64,000 nucleotides of DNA from Psychrobacillus glaciei. GTDB taxonomy: Bacteria; Bacillota; Bacilli; Bacillales_A; Planococcaceae. The stretch spans positions 434,001-498,000 of the forward strand of contig NZ_CP031223.1 of NCBI RefSeq assembly GCF_008973485.1. Reading direction: 5' to 3'. The notes beneath the pieces were generated by a model. The model saw only the letters and a list, made by a program, of their open reading frames with translations, did no database searches and was not told the origin of the DNA. Below are positions 1 through 8,718 of the stretch, in pieces. The number at the start of each line of letters is the position of its first letter. Position 1 is the first letter of the stretch. Both the position numbers and the translations under genes were made by a program.

Positions 1-149
1 GAACTGAACTGGATACACGCTATTTAGAAAATGTACTTCCTTATATTAATCAGTTATGGGGACGCCCTGTGCATATGGAGACAACTGTTGAAGACAAATC
101 AACACTCTATTCATTTGACGGGAAAAAGATTACTAAAAGTACGTTGTAA
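1..149 (+). CDS. spoVR: SpoVR C-terminus (partial, 5' end outside window)
   Basis: An open frame entering from the left edge ends at TAA 147-149. The visible 48 residues include LENVLPYINQLWGRPVHMET and end in FDGKKITKSTL, which I recognise as the C-terminus of the SpoVR family. SpoVR is a large cytoplasmic protein that affects spore cortex formation in Bacillus. A terminator follows about 50 bases downstream, so this looks like the end of a transcription unit. Only the last tenth or so of the protein is visible, so the call rests on that tail alone. Confidence 0.75.
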   Translation, partial: TELDTRYLENVLPYINQLWGRPVHMETTVEDKSTLYSFDGKKITKSTL

Positions 150-194
150 GCCAAACTATAAAAAGAACTTCAATGTCAATATAGGGTAGTAAAC

Positions 195-229
195 AAACAA
201 GATTCCGATTGAGTGGAATCTTGTTTTTG
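195..229 (+). terminator. Rho-independent terminator after spoVR
   Basis: A 12-bp perfect inverted repeat (AAACAAGATTCC at 195-206, GGAATCTTGTTT at 215-226) has an 8-base loop and runs into a T-rich tract. Confidence 0.85.
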
Positions 230-236
230 TATGAAA

Positions 237-265
237 TTGACACTTACTTACTAGTAAGTTAATAT
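237..265 (+). promoter_or_regulatory. Promoter with embedded palindromic operator for the TetR gene
   Basis: A consensus -35 TTGACA (237-242) and a -10 TAATAT (260-265) are separated by exactly 17 bases. The spacer contains a perfect 14-bp palindrome, ACTTACTAGTAAGT (246-259). This is the expected layout for autorepression by a TetR-type dimer. Transcription would start at about 271-272, at or next to the A of the ATG, so the message is probably leaderless. No Shine-Dalgarno is visible. Confidence 0.75.
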
Positions 266-271
266 TTAAAT

Positions 272-853
272 ATGGAAAACAGAAAATCACAAATTATTAA
301 ACTAGCACTTAGGAATATTCGAGAAAAGGGTTATATATCTTTTAGTTATGATGACTTATCAAGAGAGCTTGGGGTAACAAAAGCAAGTATCCATTATCAC
401 TTTGAGAAAAAGGAGGATTTAGGCATTGCCGTTTGTACGAAAATAAAAGAAGGATTAGACGCTACTTTCATAAAGGTAGATAACGAACAAATAAGTTTGG
501 AGGACAAGCTTTGGGAATTCATTTCAAGAAGAGCAAAACAAATTGAAATGAATGAAGTATGTCCCATCTCATCTTTGCAGGCAGATTTTCACTATTTGCC
601 TTTACAGATACAAGAGAGTGTACAGCAATTGAGCCAATTAGAAATAAGTTATGTTAAAAAGTTTCTAGATGAACTAAATAGCGAAGGAAAACTACGAACA
701 ACAAACGACACAAAGGCATTGGCTTCACTACTAATAGCAAGTGTAAAAGGAGCTCTTCAATATAAAAGGGTTGTAGGAGAAGATTTATTCTCCACAGTAT
801 TTGATCAATTAAAACTACTCATAATTGGGAATGTTGAAATAAGTAAAACGTGA
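272..853 (+). CDS. TetR/AcrR-family transcriptional repressor
   Basis: This 193-residue protein has the usual TetR length. Residues 5-50 form the DNA-binding helix-turn-helix, with YDDLSRELGVTKASIHYHF and the conserved aromatic-His-F end. The remainder is the helical ligand-binding and dimerisation domain, which is not assignable to a ligand. The gene is 21 bases ahead of the FabF-like gene and probably shares its transcript, so the regulator may control a lipid-related function. It is likely autoregulated through the palindrome in its promoter. The start has no ribosome site, but the promoter position makes a leaderless start at this ATG plausible. Confidence 0.88.
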   Translation: MENRKSQIIKLALRNIREKGYISFSYDDLSRELGVTKASIHYHFEKKEDLGIAVCTKIKEGLDATFIKVDNEQISLEDKLWEFISRRAKQIEMNEVCPISSLQADFHYLPLQIQESVQQLSQLEISYVKKFLDELNSEGKLRTTNDTKALASLLIASVKGALQYKRVVGEDLFSTVFDQLKLLIIGNVEISKT

Positions 854-874
854 AGAAAATAAGGGGGATCTGAA

Positions 875-2113
875 ATGGAGAGACGAGTAGTTGTAACAGG
901 ATATGGAGTAGTATCACCTCTAGGTAATGACGTTGATACACTTTGGGATAATATTAAACAAGGTACAAGTGGGATTAAAAAACTGGAAGCGGATGAGTTT
1001 AAAGAAATAAACACACAAATTGCTGGGACTGTAACAGATTTCCAAGCGGAAAATTACTTTGATAAAAAAGAATTGGGCAAATATGATTTGTTCGCACAGT
1101 ACGCTTATGCTGCCGCAAAACAAGCGATTGATCAATCGAAACTGGATATAGAAAATGCTAATATGAACCGAATAGGTGTTTATGTTGGATCTGGTATTGG
1201 AGGAATAAATACAGTCCTTGAAAACCACAATCTTTTAATAGAAAAAGGGGTAAGAAAAGTGTCTCCCTTTATGGTGCCAATGATGATTAGTAATATGGCA
1301 ACAGGCATTATTGCGATAAAATTAGGTTTTAAAGGACCAAGTTTTTCCCCCGTTTCTGCTTGTGCAACAGGAAATCATGCAATAGGAGAAGCTTATTTAA
1401 ATATTTTGCATGGCTATTCAGATGCCATAGTTGCAGGGGGAGCAGAAGCATCTATAAACCCGCTATCTTTTGCAGGTTTTTCGAGAATGCGTGCAATGTC
1501 GACGTTGAATGATGACCCTCAAAAAGCGAGCCGTCCTTTTGATCGAGCTCGAGATGGTTTTGTTATGTCCGAAGGGGCAGGCATTTTAGTGTTGGAAGAG
1601 TTTGAGCATGCTAAAAAAAGAGGCGCAACGATTTTGGGAGAAATAGTAGGTTATGGCTCTACAACAGATGCCTATCATATAACATCTCCTGATTTCGACG
1701 GAGCAGCAAGAGCTATGAAGTTGGCGTTAGGTATGGCAAAAATTGATCCTACGGACATTGATTATATTAACGCACATGGAACGAGCACACCAGAAGGGGA
1801 CAAATCAGAAACAAAAGCCATTAAAACTGTGTTTGGAGAGCATGCCTATAATCTAATGGTGAGTTCAACAAAATCAATGACAGGTCATTTATTCGGAGCT
1901 GCGGGTGGAGTGGAAGCAATCATCACACTAAAAAGCATAGTAGAAGATATTGCTCCTCCTACTATTAATTACGAAACTCCTGATGAAGAATGCGATTTGA
2001 ATTATGTACCAAACAAGGCTGTTCAAACAGAAATAAACTATGCACTTTCCAATGGCTTTGGCTTCGGTGGGCATAACGCAGTATTAGCTTTTAAAAAATT
2101 TACGGGAGAGTAG
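875..2113 (+). CDS. Beta-ketoacyl-ACP synthase II (FabF-like), regulator-linked
   Basis: The 412-residue thiolase-fold condensing enzyme has the FabF catalytic triad: Cys163 in SACATGNHAIG, a His in NAHGTSTPEGD near residue 303, and a His in TGHLFGAAGG near residue 340. The C-terminal GFGFGGHNA glycine loop is also present. FabF elongates acyl-ACP by decarboxylative condensation with malonyl-ACP in the cytoplasm. The ribosome site is AAGGGGG. The gene does not sit in a fab cluster; it follows a TetR repressor, which suggests a dispensable paralogue used under particular conditions, for example in membrane-lipid adjustment or a specialised acyl product. Whether it is the only FabF of the cell cannot be seen here. 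Confidence 0.88.
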   Translation: MERRVVVTGYGVVSPLGNDVDTLWDNIKQGTSGIKKLEADEFKEINTQIAGTVTDFQAENYFDKKELGKYDLFAQYAYAAAKQAIDQSKLDIENANMNRIGVYVGSGIGGINTVLENHNLLIEKGVRKVSPFMVPMMISNMATGIIAIKLGFKGPSFSPVSACATGNHAIGEAYLNILHGYSDAIVAGGAEASINPLSFAGFSRMRAMSTLNDDPQKASRPFDRARDGFVMSEGAGILVLEEFEHAKKRGATILGEIVGYGSTTDAYHITSPDFDGAARAMKLALGMAKIDPTDIDYINAHGTSTPEGDKSETKAIKTVFGEHAYNLMVSSTKSMTGHLFGAAGGVEAIITLKSIVEDIAPPTINYETPDEECDLNYVPNKAVQTEINYALSNGFGFGGHNAVLAFKKFTGE

Positions 2114-2194
2114 TGAACGCAACAAACCCCCACTCGAAAGCGATAAATTTACCATTGAAAACGACAAACCAAAAAAGCTGCGTTTTAAAGTTAT

Positions 2195-2262
2195 TTAAGA
2201 TCCGACAAAATCACCACCATCTACATGGATGGTCTGGCCAGTCATATAACTGGAATCCGATG
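2195..2262 (-). pseudogene. Remnant of a second SDR 3' end
   Basis: On the minus strand this stretch encodes SDSSYMTGQTIHVDGGDFVG plus S and a stop. That is nearly the same as the C-terminus of the intact SDR ending at 3213, and similarity continues for about 20 bases past the stop codon. Upstream of it the frame is lost. It is therefore a fragment of a paralogous SDR, or of a local duplication, left in the 340-base gap after the fabF-like gene. The rest of that gap (2114-2450) shows no gene I can support. Confidence 0.7.
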
Positions 2263-2450
2263 TGTGAAGGGTACCAAGCTAGCGTTGAATTCTGGATTGT
2301 GTTAGAATCTGGTATCTAAAATTTTGGTTCTGGGTATCCAATGAATTATAGACAACATGAGGTTCCGTGGTATTAAGGCCAACACTGACAATAAGGATTT
2401 TCAATATTACATTAAATTCATTTGAACTCAAGAAAAGTATTACTAAAGCA

Positions 2451-2487
2451 AATACCCTCGATCAGTATATTGATCAAGGGTATTTTT
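2451..2487 (+). terminator. Rho-independent terminator
   Basis: AATACCCTCGATCA (2451-2464) pairs with TGATCAAGGGTATT (2471-2484) with one mismatch and is followed by TTTT. It lies between the fabF-like unit and the convergent VOC gene. Confidence 0.75.
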
Positions 2488-2539
2488 TACGGACAAAAAG
2501 TTAAATAAATAGGATAGTGTTGGTCACTGTCACCAAAAC

Positions 2540-2935
2540 TTATTTGGCATTTTCATCTGGTTGGTGAATACCTATAATATTTCCTTCTGTATCCGTAAAA
2601 TATCCTTGCCATGCCATTCCCGTCAATGCATGTTTAGGAACTGAAATTGTGCCTCCATGAGCTAGAATTGCTGCTTCTGTCGAATCAAATTCTTCCACTT
2701 GTATAGTGCAAACAAATGCATTCACACATTGTCCGCCTTCAGGTGATTGTGTTCTACGCTGCATTAAAGCTCCATCAATCCCCATTTCCTCTTTGTTCCC
2801 TGTAATCGCTCCAAAATAAGGAGTTCCTGCAAAATCGCTCCAATCTTCAAAGTTCCACCCAAAAACTTCCCCATAAAATTTCTTAGCCCGGTCCATTTCA
2901 TTGACATGGATCTCAAAATGTACAACTCTACCCAT
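2540..2935 (-). CDS. VOC-family (glyoxalase/bleomycin-resistance fold) protein
   Basis: The 131-residue protein has a VOC half-domain pattern. It opens with VVHFEIHVNEMDRAKKFYGEVFGW (H, then RAKKFY..VFGW) and ends with GYFTDTEGNIIGIHQP, where the acidic residue and His may be metal ligands. Such proteins are small metal-dependent enzymes or binding proteins; the substrate cannot be predicted. A GAGG ribosome site lies upstream of the ATG at 2935. It appears monocistronic. Confidence 0.8.
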   Translation of the reverse strand: MGRVVHFEIHVNEMDRAKKFYGEVFGWNFEDWSDFAGTPYFGAITGNKEEMGIDGALMQRRTQSPEGGQCVNAFVCTIQVEEFDSTEAAILAHGGTISVPKHALTGMAWQGYFTDTEGNIIGIHQPDENAK

Positions 2936-3212
2936 CTGAAAACCTCTTTTCTAAAATTATTAGAAGCATTTACAGTAAAATTATACCATATTTTCTCGAT
3001 TCTCGTGACGGGAAAGTAGGGTAAGATTCTGTTATTAATGGAATGTCGTTTCTTCTTTTGAGTGGTATCGTAACTCTCTAGTTTCACAAACAGATTACAT
3101 AAAATGGCTGAACGCGACAATCTGGGGCTTGAAGGAGACAGACTAGTAAGCGAACACGACAAACTAAAAAAGCAGCTTATTGCTAAGGCGAAAAGCTACG
3201 TTATAAAGTTAT

Positions 3213-4094
3213 TTAAGATCCGACAAAGTTACCTCCATCTACATGGATGGTCTGTCCAGTCATATAACTGGAATCTGATGAGGTCAAAAATACATAAGCT
3301 GGAGCATTTTCAGCAGGTTGACCGCATCTACCTATAGGGGTGTCATCACCATGTTTTTCAACTTTCTTCTTATTGAAAGTGGCAGGAATCAGCGGAGTCC
3401 ATATGGGGCCAGGTGCAACGGCATTTACGCGAATTCCTTTTTCTATTAAATTTAGTGCAAGAGATCGAGTAAAAGTAGTAATAGCACCTTTCGTCGCGGA
3501 ATAATCAATAAGTTCAGGTGCCCCATTATATGCCGTAACGGAAGAGGTATTTACTATTGTGTCGCCCTTTTTCATATGAGGTAACACGGCTTGCGTTAAA
3601 TAAAACATGGAAAAAATATTTGTTGAAAACGTTTCTTGTAATTGATCAGGTGTAATTTTTAAAAAATCCTTTGTAGGGAATTGCTTGCCGGCGTTATTAA
3701 CTAAAATATTAATATAACCAAATTGTTGGATTACTTGATCCACAACACGTTGACAGTTTTCATCATCACTTAAATCGGTTTTGATTTTAAATGCTTTAAC
3801 TCCATAATCTTCTATTAGTTTCACTGTTTTATCAGCATCTTTGTCTTCATTTTCATCCAAATAAACAATAGCGACATTAGCCCCTTCCTTGGCGAATGCA
3901 ATGGAAACAGCTCGGCCAATTCCACTATCTCCCCCTGTAATAATCGCTACTTTTCCCTTCAATTTTCCTGAACCTATATAGTCCTTGTCATCAAAAATAG
4001 GAGCGGGTGTCATTTCTTCTTCTATACCAGGTTGCTGGTTTTGTGTTTGCCCAGAAATCTCTTTATGAATCTGTTCATATTTATCGGTTGTCAT
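3213..4094 (-). CDS. Short-chain dehydrogenase/reductase, general-stress type (YdaD/YhdF-like)
   Basis: This 293-residue SDR has an N-terminal extension of about 45 residues, as in the Bacillus YdaD/YhdF/YhxC group of stress SDRs. Visible motifs are the nucleotide-binding TGGDSGIGRAVS, the NNAG motif, the catalytic Ser in NTSSVTAYN and the YSATK catalytic pair. It ends in TGQTIHVDGGNFVG. I chose the ATG at 4094 because it follows a perfect AAGGAGG with proper spacing; an in-frame ATG ten codons upstream has none. The substrate is unknown. A fragment of a paralogous 3' end lies 950 bases away. Confidence 0.88.
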   Translation of the reverse strand: MTTDKYEQIHKEISGQTQNQQPGIEEEMTPAPIFDDKDYIGSGKLKGKVAIITGGDSGIGRAVSIAFAKEGANVAIVYLDENEDKDADKTVKLIEDYGVKAFKIKTDLSDDENCQRVVDQVIQQFGYINILVNNAGKQFPTKDFLKITPDQLQETFSTNIFSMFYLTQAVLPHMKKGDTIVNTSSVTAYNGAPELIDYSATKGAITTFTRSLALNLIEKGIRVNAVAPGPIWTPLIPATFNKKKVEKHGDDTPIGRCGQPAENAPAYVFLTSSDSSYMTGQTIHVDGGNFVGS

Positions 4095-4266
4095 GGAATT
4101 CCTCCTTTTAATAGTCATATTCATATTCTTCCCTTACTAAACGAAAACAAACTTCTTAAAAAAATTCATTAGTTGTATCGTGTAGGGCATTAGTACTTTT
4201 CTATTAAAAAATACGGTACAATTAAACATATTTCAACTATTCAAAAAATGGAAGGAGACAGATAAA

Positions 4267-5367
4267 ATGAACGAAACAAATCTTTTAATAGAAGCATTTA
4301 AAAATACAATATATAAAGTTGCTGGTCACGGTAAGAGAAATATTCAAATACTGAAGGATGTATTACATGAGGTTGATGGGCAGACTGATAGTGATGTATA
4401 CGGTAATGGCAAGATTATCGAGGAATTTCAAGCGAAGATGGCAGCGTATTTAGGAAAAGAAACAGCTGTATTTTTCCCTAGTGGTACAATGGCTCAACAA
4501 ATAGCTTTACGTATATGGTGCGATAAAAAAGGATTAAAGAAAGTCGCGTATCATCCATTATGCCATCTTGAGATTCATGAGGAAGGTGGGTTAAAGGAAT
4601 TACATCATATTGAGCCTGTATTGTTAGCCGGTAAAGATAGATTAATAGAGTTGGATGATGTATTGAATATGAATGAGGAAATTGCTTGTTTATTGCTTGA
4701 ATTGCCACAACGTGAGATTGGCGGTCAATTACCAGACTATGAAACACTTGAAGAAATATCAAGTTATTGCCGTGAAAAAGGCATAAAGTTGCACCTAGAT
4801 GGAGCGCGACTTCCTGAAATTCTTCCATATTATCAAAAGTCTGCTGCTGAAGTTTGTAGTCTTTTTGATAGCGTATATATTTCTTTTTACAAAGGAATTG
4901 GTGGAATTGCAGGAGCTATTCTCGCAGGGGACAAAGCCTTTACCGAAGAATCGAAAGTATGGAAAAGACGCCACGGTGGCGATTTAATTAGCCTTTATCC
5001 GTATATTGTAAGTTCTAATTATTATTTCGATGAGAAATTACCAAAAATGCAGCAATACTATAACAATGCGAAAGAGCTTGCTGAACTTTTCAATTCGTGT
5101 CATGCAATATCAACTATGCCACTTGTACCTGTGTCTAATATGTTCCATGTTCATTATCAAGGACCGAAAGAGCAAGTGGAATCTGTTCTAGTTGAATTAT
5201 ATGAGTTAACAGGAGTAGGCTTAACTAGTTATTTAAGAGAAGCAATAGATGGAACATGTAATTACGAAGTCAGTGTTGGTGATCAATATGCGACACTCCC
5301 AAAAGAAAAAGTGAAGCAAGTTTTTCAGTTACTAGATGAGAAGATGAAAAGGTTTAACATTATATAA
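4267..5367 (+). CDS. PLP-dependent beta-eliminating lyase/threonine aldolase-like enzyme
   Basis: The 366-residue fold-type I PLP enzyme belongs to the beta-eliminating lyase family that includes low-specificity L-threonine aldolase. Characteristic parts are the early DVYGNG motif, FFPSGTMAQ, the PLP-binding Asp in KLHLDGARLPE and the probable Schiff-base lysine in YISFYKGIGG. Threonine aldolases cleave L-threonine to glycine and acetaldehyde. The spacing and the RRHGGDL segment fit that group, but related lyases cannot be excluded. GGAGAC precedes the ATG. A membrane-anchored hypothetical gene follows at 20 bases and may be co-transcribed. Confidence 0.8.
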   Translation: MNETNLLIEAFKNTIYKVAGHGKRNIQILKDVLHEVDGQTDSDVYGNGKIIEEFQAKMAAYLGKETAVFFPSGTMAQQIALRIWCDKKGLKKVAYHPLCHLEIHEEGGLKELHHIEPVLLAGKDRLIELDDVLNMNEEIACLLLELPQREIGGQLPDYETLEEISSYCREKGIKLHLDGARLPEILPYYQKSAAEVCSLFDSVYISFYKGIGGIAGAILAGDKAFTEESKVWKRRHGGDLISLYPYIVSSNYYFDEKLPKMQQYYNNAKELAELFNSCHAISTMPLVPVSNMFHVHYQGPKEQVESVLVELYELTGVGLTSYLREAIDGTCNYEVSVGDQYATLPKEKVKQVFQLLDEKMKRFNII

Positions 5368-5386
5368 GAAAAATTGGGGATGCGTT

Positions 5387-6112
5387 ATGAGGCAGAAAAA
5401 GGCAATACTTATTAGTATTGTCACAATGCTTACTTTGATTGTAATCGTTGTTTTATTTTATAGTCAGAAAGAAATTGGAATCACTAATAAAGAAGAAGTC
5501 GATAGTTTAAATAAAGTTAATGATGAGGAACTATTCTTATTCGAACAAGAAGGCAAAGAAATTTCGATACCGATTAAATCCATTCCACTTTATGAAGAAT
5601 ATCTAAATGAACAAAGTAATAGAAACTTGGAAATTCAACGTACTTTATATGACTTTTTAGATTTTCATGATTCAGATGGAAGTACCTACATACTACTAAA
5701 ATACAGTTGCGGTACAAAACTATACTCTACACTACTCATAAAGCTTTCAAATGAGATTTTATCGAGTATTGCATTAGGATACGATAGTATATTTATGGAG
5801 GCTAAACAGTCTCCTAACCCAAATTATGCTGTATTTCTATATGGACAAAACGAAGGAAATCAAGTCCTCAGAAATAATCTTTTAGCAGTTGATTTAAGAA
5901 GAATGAAATTATTAACAGCGATAAATAATGAAGTAGCAAATAACTATATAGATAATGCGATTTGGCCAATTACAAGTTTTAATTGGCTAAACAATCACAT
6001 GTTAAAAATCCAAACTGCAGATATTCTTAATTCAGATTATAATGTCTTATTAAATTGGTATGAGAGTTCTATGAAAACGAAAGAAATACAAATAGAATTT
6101 AACGGTGAATAA
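5387..6112 (+). CDS. Membrane-anchored hypothetical protein
   Basis: I do not recognise this 241-residue protein. It has a positively charged N-terminus (MRQKK) and one hydrophobic segment at about residues 6-25, and then a soluble part that would lie outside the membrane. There is no lipobox cysteine, so an uncleaved signal anchor is likely. The exported part shows no known catalytic motif. It starts 19 bases after the aldolase-like gene and is probably on the same transcript. Confidence 0.7.
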   Translation: MRQKKAILISIVTMLTLIVIVVLFYSQKEIGITNKEEVDSLNKVNDEELFLFEQEGKEISIPIKSIPLYEEYLNEQSNRNLEIQRTLYDFLDFHDSDGSTYILLKYSCGTKLYSTLLIKLSNEILSSIALGYDSIFMEAKQSPNPNYAVFLYGQNEGNQVLRNNLLAVDLRRMKLLTAINNEVANNYIDNAIWPITSFNWLNNHMLKIQTADILNSDYNVLLNWYESSMKTKEIQIEFNGE

Positions 6113-6157
6113 AACCTTTCTATTTGCACAACTTATTCTTCATGGAGGTGAAAGTTC

Positions 6158-6337
6158 ATGACAAAAGATAAAAATCCGAGAAAATCATTAGACCGTGAAG
6201 AATATGGGTTTGGATACGATCTTAGTCCCGATGATTTAGAAGTAAAGGGTCAAAATAACAAAGCAAAGAAAAACAATGATAACGAAAATAAAGACAAGCC
6301 AATTGCTAAAAATAGTCCATCAAGGTTAAATTTATAG
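6158..6337 (+). CDS. Small charged hypothetical protein (59 residues)
   Basis: A 59-codon frame starts at ATG 6158 behind a strong ribosome site (GGAGGTG) and ends at TAG 6335-6337. The product is hydrophilic: an N-terminal half with DREEYGFGYDLSPDDLEV, then a lysine- and asparagine-rich tail. It has no signal or membrane segment. A terminator follows about 60 bases later. The ribosome site and terminator support a real gene; I cannot assign a family. Confidence 0.65.
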   Translation: MTKDKNPRKSLDREEYGFGYDLSPDDLEVKGQNNKAKKNNDNENKDKPIAKNSPSRLNL

Positions 6338-6394
6338 AACCCAAACGATAAGGGATGGAAGGTAAAAATATTAAAATATTTTCCATCAAAACAA

Positions 6395-6438
6395 AAAGAA
6401 AGTGCATTCATTATAATCGATGAATGCATTTTCTTTTT
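6395..6438 (+). terminator. Rho-independent terminator
   Basis: AAAGAAAGTGCATTCAT and ATGAATGCATTTTCTTT form a near-perfect stem around an 8-base loop, with A-rich and T-rich flanks. It could act in both directions. Confidence 0.8.
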
Positions 6439-6545
6439 GCTATTTTGAGTGAAGGACAAACATACCAGAGAGGTGGTGCATCTTTTTGCAAAAAACTGTA
6501 GAATAGCTTCTCTTTCTACCTGTGTATCTTTATGATCAATGATAC

Positions 6546-6866
6546 TAGGGAAAAAATAAGTAGTACCCATTTATAAAGAAGCGATGAACGGACGAAATTA
6601 CATCTTCGTCCGCTTTTAAAAGAATAGGAAAGTATCTAATCTCTCATTAACCTAACCTTACGCACCTTGTCTCTACAAATTTCAAGAAGGCGACGGACAA
6701 ACATCCGCCACAAGATTATCGAAAAAAAGTGGATGGAGATGTGACGCAGTCACTTCTCCATCCACAAAAATTCCCGCGGTAATAGTGTAGCAAATGTTTC
6801 GTCCAAAGCACTCTAGAAATAGAGAAGACAAGGTGCACTTAAAGGGCGCTTGCGCTTTTCTTACTT
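6546..6866. repeat. Structured intergenic repeat, copy 1
   Basis: This stretch is shared, with changes, with 12893-13110, 20677-21036 and 46790-47110, and in part with 33160-33300 and 53320-53470. It contains a terminator-like hairpin (CGGACGAA 6589-6596, TTCGTCCG 6605-6612, then CTTTT). A long second hairpin (arms 6729-6745 and 6749-6765, loop GCA) is enclosed by a short outer pairing of ATTAYCG with CGGTAAT. The right end is ACTTAAAGG..CTTGCG. It fills the gap between two transcription units and has no coding frame. Confidence 0.85.
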
Positions 6867-6870
6867 CTAA

Positions 6871-8697
6871 TTACTTTTTGAAATGATAAGGTACGGTTGT
6901 AACAATAACATCTTTTCTATAAAGCAGGATTGTTTTAATAAGCAAACTTGATTGGTTATGGAGAATATTATGCCAACCTTTCTTCGGGATAAATTGAGGG
7001 ATTAAAACGGTTACTGTATAGCTCGATTCATATGCTTTATTCTCCACTTTACTAATAAATTTAGACAATGGATAATTGATGCTTCTATATTGTGAATATA
7101 AAGTGACCAGTCTAACATCGGGTTGCCATTTACTCCACTTTTCTGCTAGCCTTTTTTCATCCTCACGATCAAAAGCAACATAAACAGCAAGGATTTGTTT
7201 TGGGTTTAATGATTTTGCATAGTTCAATGAGTTCTCCACTACATGAGTAATTCCAGCAACAGGGACAATAATAACGTTTCCTTCTATTGGTTTTATTGGT
7301 GAATTATTAGATACACTTAATTGTTCACCAACCGATTCATAATGATTTTTAATTTTATGGAAAATAAAAATCAAAACCGGAATGAAAATTAACACCGCCC
7401 ACACTTGCCCAAACTTAGTAATGAAAAAAATCATCATAACTGTAAAGCTAATGATGGCCCCAACAAAGTTAATCAACAACTTACCAACCCAGTTTTTAGG
7501 TTTTTCACGAAACCATTTCACGAGCATTCCTGTTTGAGATAAAGTGAATGGAATAAATACACCTACCGCATAAAGTGGAATTAGTTGTTCAGTCTGACCT
7601 TCAAAAATAATAATGAGAAGAATGGAAGTGATGCCCAGCGTGATAATCCCATTGGAATATCCCAGACGGTCTCCTCTCATTTTAAACATGCTTGGAATAT
7701 ATTTATCCTTGGAAAGGTTAAAAGCTAAAAGAGGAAAAGCTGAGTACCCCGTATTAGCAGCAAGAACAAGAATTAATGCCGTTGTTCCCTGTATAAAATA
7801 ATAGATAAAGTTTCTTCCAAATGTTACAGCTGCAATTTGTGAAACCACGGTTTCCTCGCCCTTAGGAACGATTCCATAGTAATATGCCAAAAAAACGATG
7901 CCGACTAACATTACAGCAAGTAAAGAGCCCATAATGGCTAAGGTTTTTGCCGCATTTTTTGGAGCAGGATGATTAAAATTAGGGATGGCATTGGAGATTG
8001 CCTCCACTCCGGTTAAGGCGGAGCTACCAGATGCAAATGCCCTCAGTATCAAAAACAAGCTAATACCTGTAACTGGTGTTCCGAGTGGAGCATGCAGTTC
8101 AGGTGAAGCGTTACCAGTTATTATATGGAAAAATCCAACCCCTATTAATACAAACAATGCCAATACAAATAAATAAACAGGATATGCAAGAATAGAAGCA
8201 GATTCAGTTAAACCTCTTAAGTTTAATATTGTAATAAGCACAACGAGAACACTTGCAATAACTACATTATGCTCATGTAAGCTTGGTATCGCAGAAGTAA
8301 TGGCATCTGTACCTGCTGATACACTAACGGCCACAGTTAAGATATAATCGACCAATAAAGATCCACCCGCTATTAATCCCGCATTCTCCCCAAGGTTTTC
8401 CTTCGAAACAATGTAAGCCCCTCCGCCCTGTGGATAGGCGAATATAATTTGTCTATACGACAAAATTAGCGCAAATAGGAGGATAAGCACTCCAACGGCA
8501 ATAGGGATTGAATACCAAAAGGCAATAGTGCTCACAGTCATTAAAACGAGTAAAACTTGTTCCGGACCATATGCAACGGATGATAGAGCATCCGAAGACA
8601 GAATGGCTAAAGCCTTTGTTTTATTAAGCTTCTGTTCTCCTAAGGCAGAGGACTTTAAAGGACGACCTATTAAAAATCGTTTGACAGCAGATATCAT
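6871..8697 (-). CDS. kimA: Potassium importer KimA (APC superfamily)
   Basis: The 608-residue protein matches my memory of B. subtilis KimA (formerly YdaO, about 607 residues) along its whole length. It starts with FLIGRPLKS, has LSSDALSSVAYGPEQ and YPQGGGAYIVSKENLGE in the first helices, and ends in TVPYHFKK. About twelve membrane helices are followed by a cytoplasmic domain of about 150 residues with a Usp-like fold. KimA is a high-affinity proton-coupled K+ importer. In Bacillus its gene is switched off by c-di-AMP through a leader riboswitch, and the protein is also inhibited by c-di-AMP. The matching leader is present here, so the same control is expected. Confidence 0.95.
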   Translation of the reverse strand: MISAVKRFLIGRPLKSSALGEQKLNKTKALAILSSDALSSVAYGPEQVLLVLMTVSTIAFWYSIPIAVGVLILLFALILSYRQIIFAYPQGGGAYIVSKENLGENAGLIAGGSLLVDYILTVAVSVSAGTDAITSAIPSLHEHNVVIASVLVVLITILNLRGLTESASILAYPVYLFVLALFVLIGVGFFHIITGNASPELHAPLGTPVTGISLFLILRAFASGSSALTGVEAISNAIPNFNHPAPKNAAKTLAIMGSLLAVMLVGIVFLAYYYGIVPKGEETVVSQIAAVTFGRNFIYYFIQGTTALILVLAANTGYSAFPLLAFNLSKDKYIPSMFKMRGDRLGYSNGIITLGITSILLIIIFEGQTEQLIPLYAVGVFIPFTLSQTGMLVKWFREKPKNWVGKLLINFVGAIISFTVMMIFFITKFGQVWAVLIFIPVLIFIFHKIKNHYESVGEQLSVSNNSPIKPIEGNVIIVPVAGITHVVENSLNYAKSLNPKQILAVYVAFDREDEKRLAEKWSKWQPDVRLVTLYSQYRSINYPLSKFISKVENKAYESSYTVTVLIPQFIPKKGWHNILHNQSSLLIKTILLYRKDVIVTTVPYHFKK

Positions 8698-8718
8698 TCT
8701 TTCTCTTCCTTTCTTTTT

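Noticed and set aside
2270..2292. KpnI, NheI and EcoRI sites within 23 bases, like a cloning polylinker
   Set aside because: No vector backbone sequence is visible around it, and the flanks are ordinary AT-rich genome sequence. Most likely chance.
2113..2319. Plus-strand frame of 68 codons after the fabF-like gene, similar to one at 3104-3337
   Set aside because: The similarity comes from the antisense of the SDR 3' end (intact at 3213 and a fragment at 2195). No ribosome site is present.
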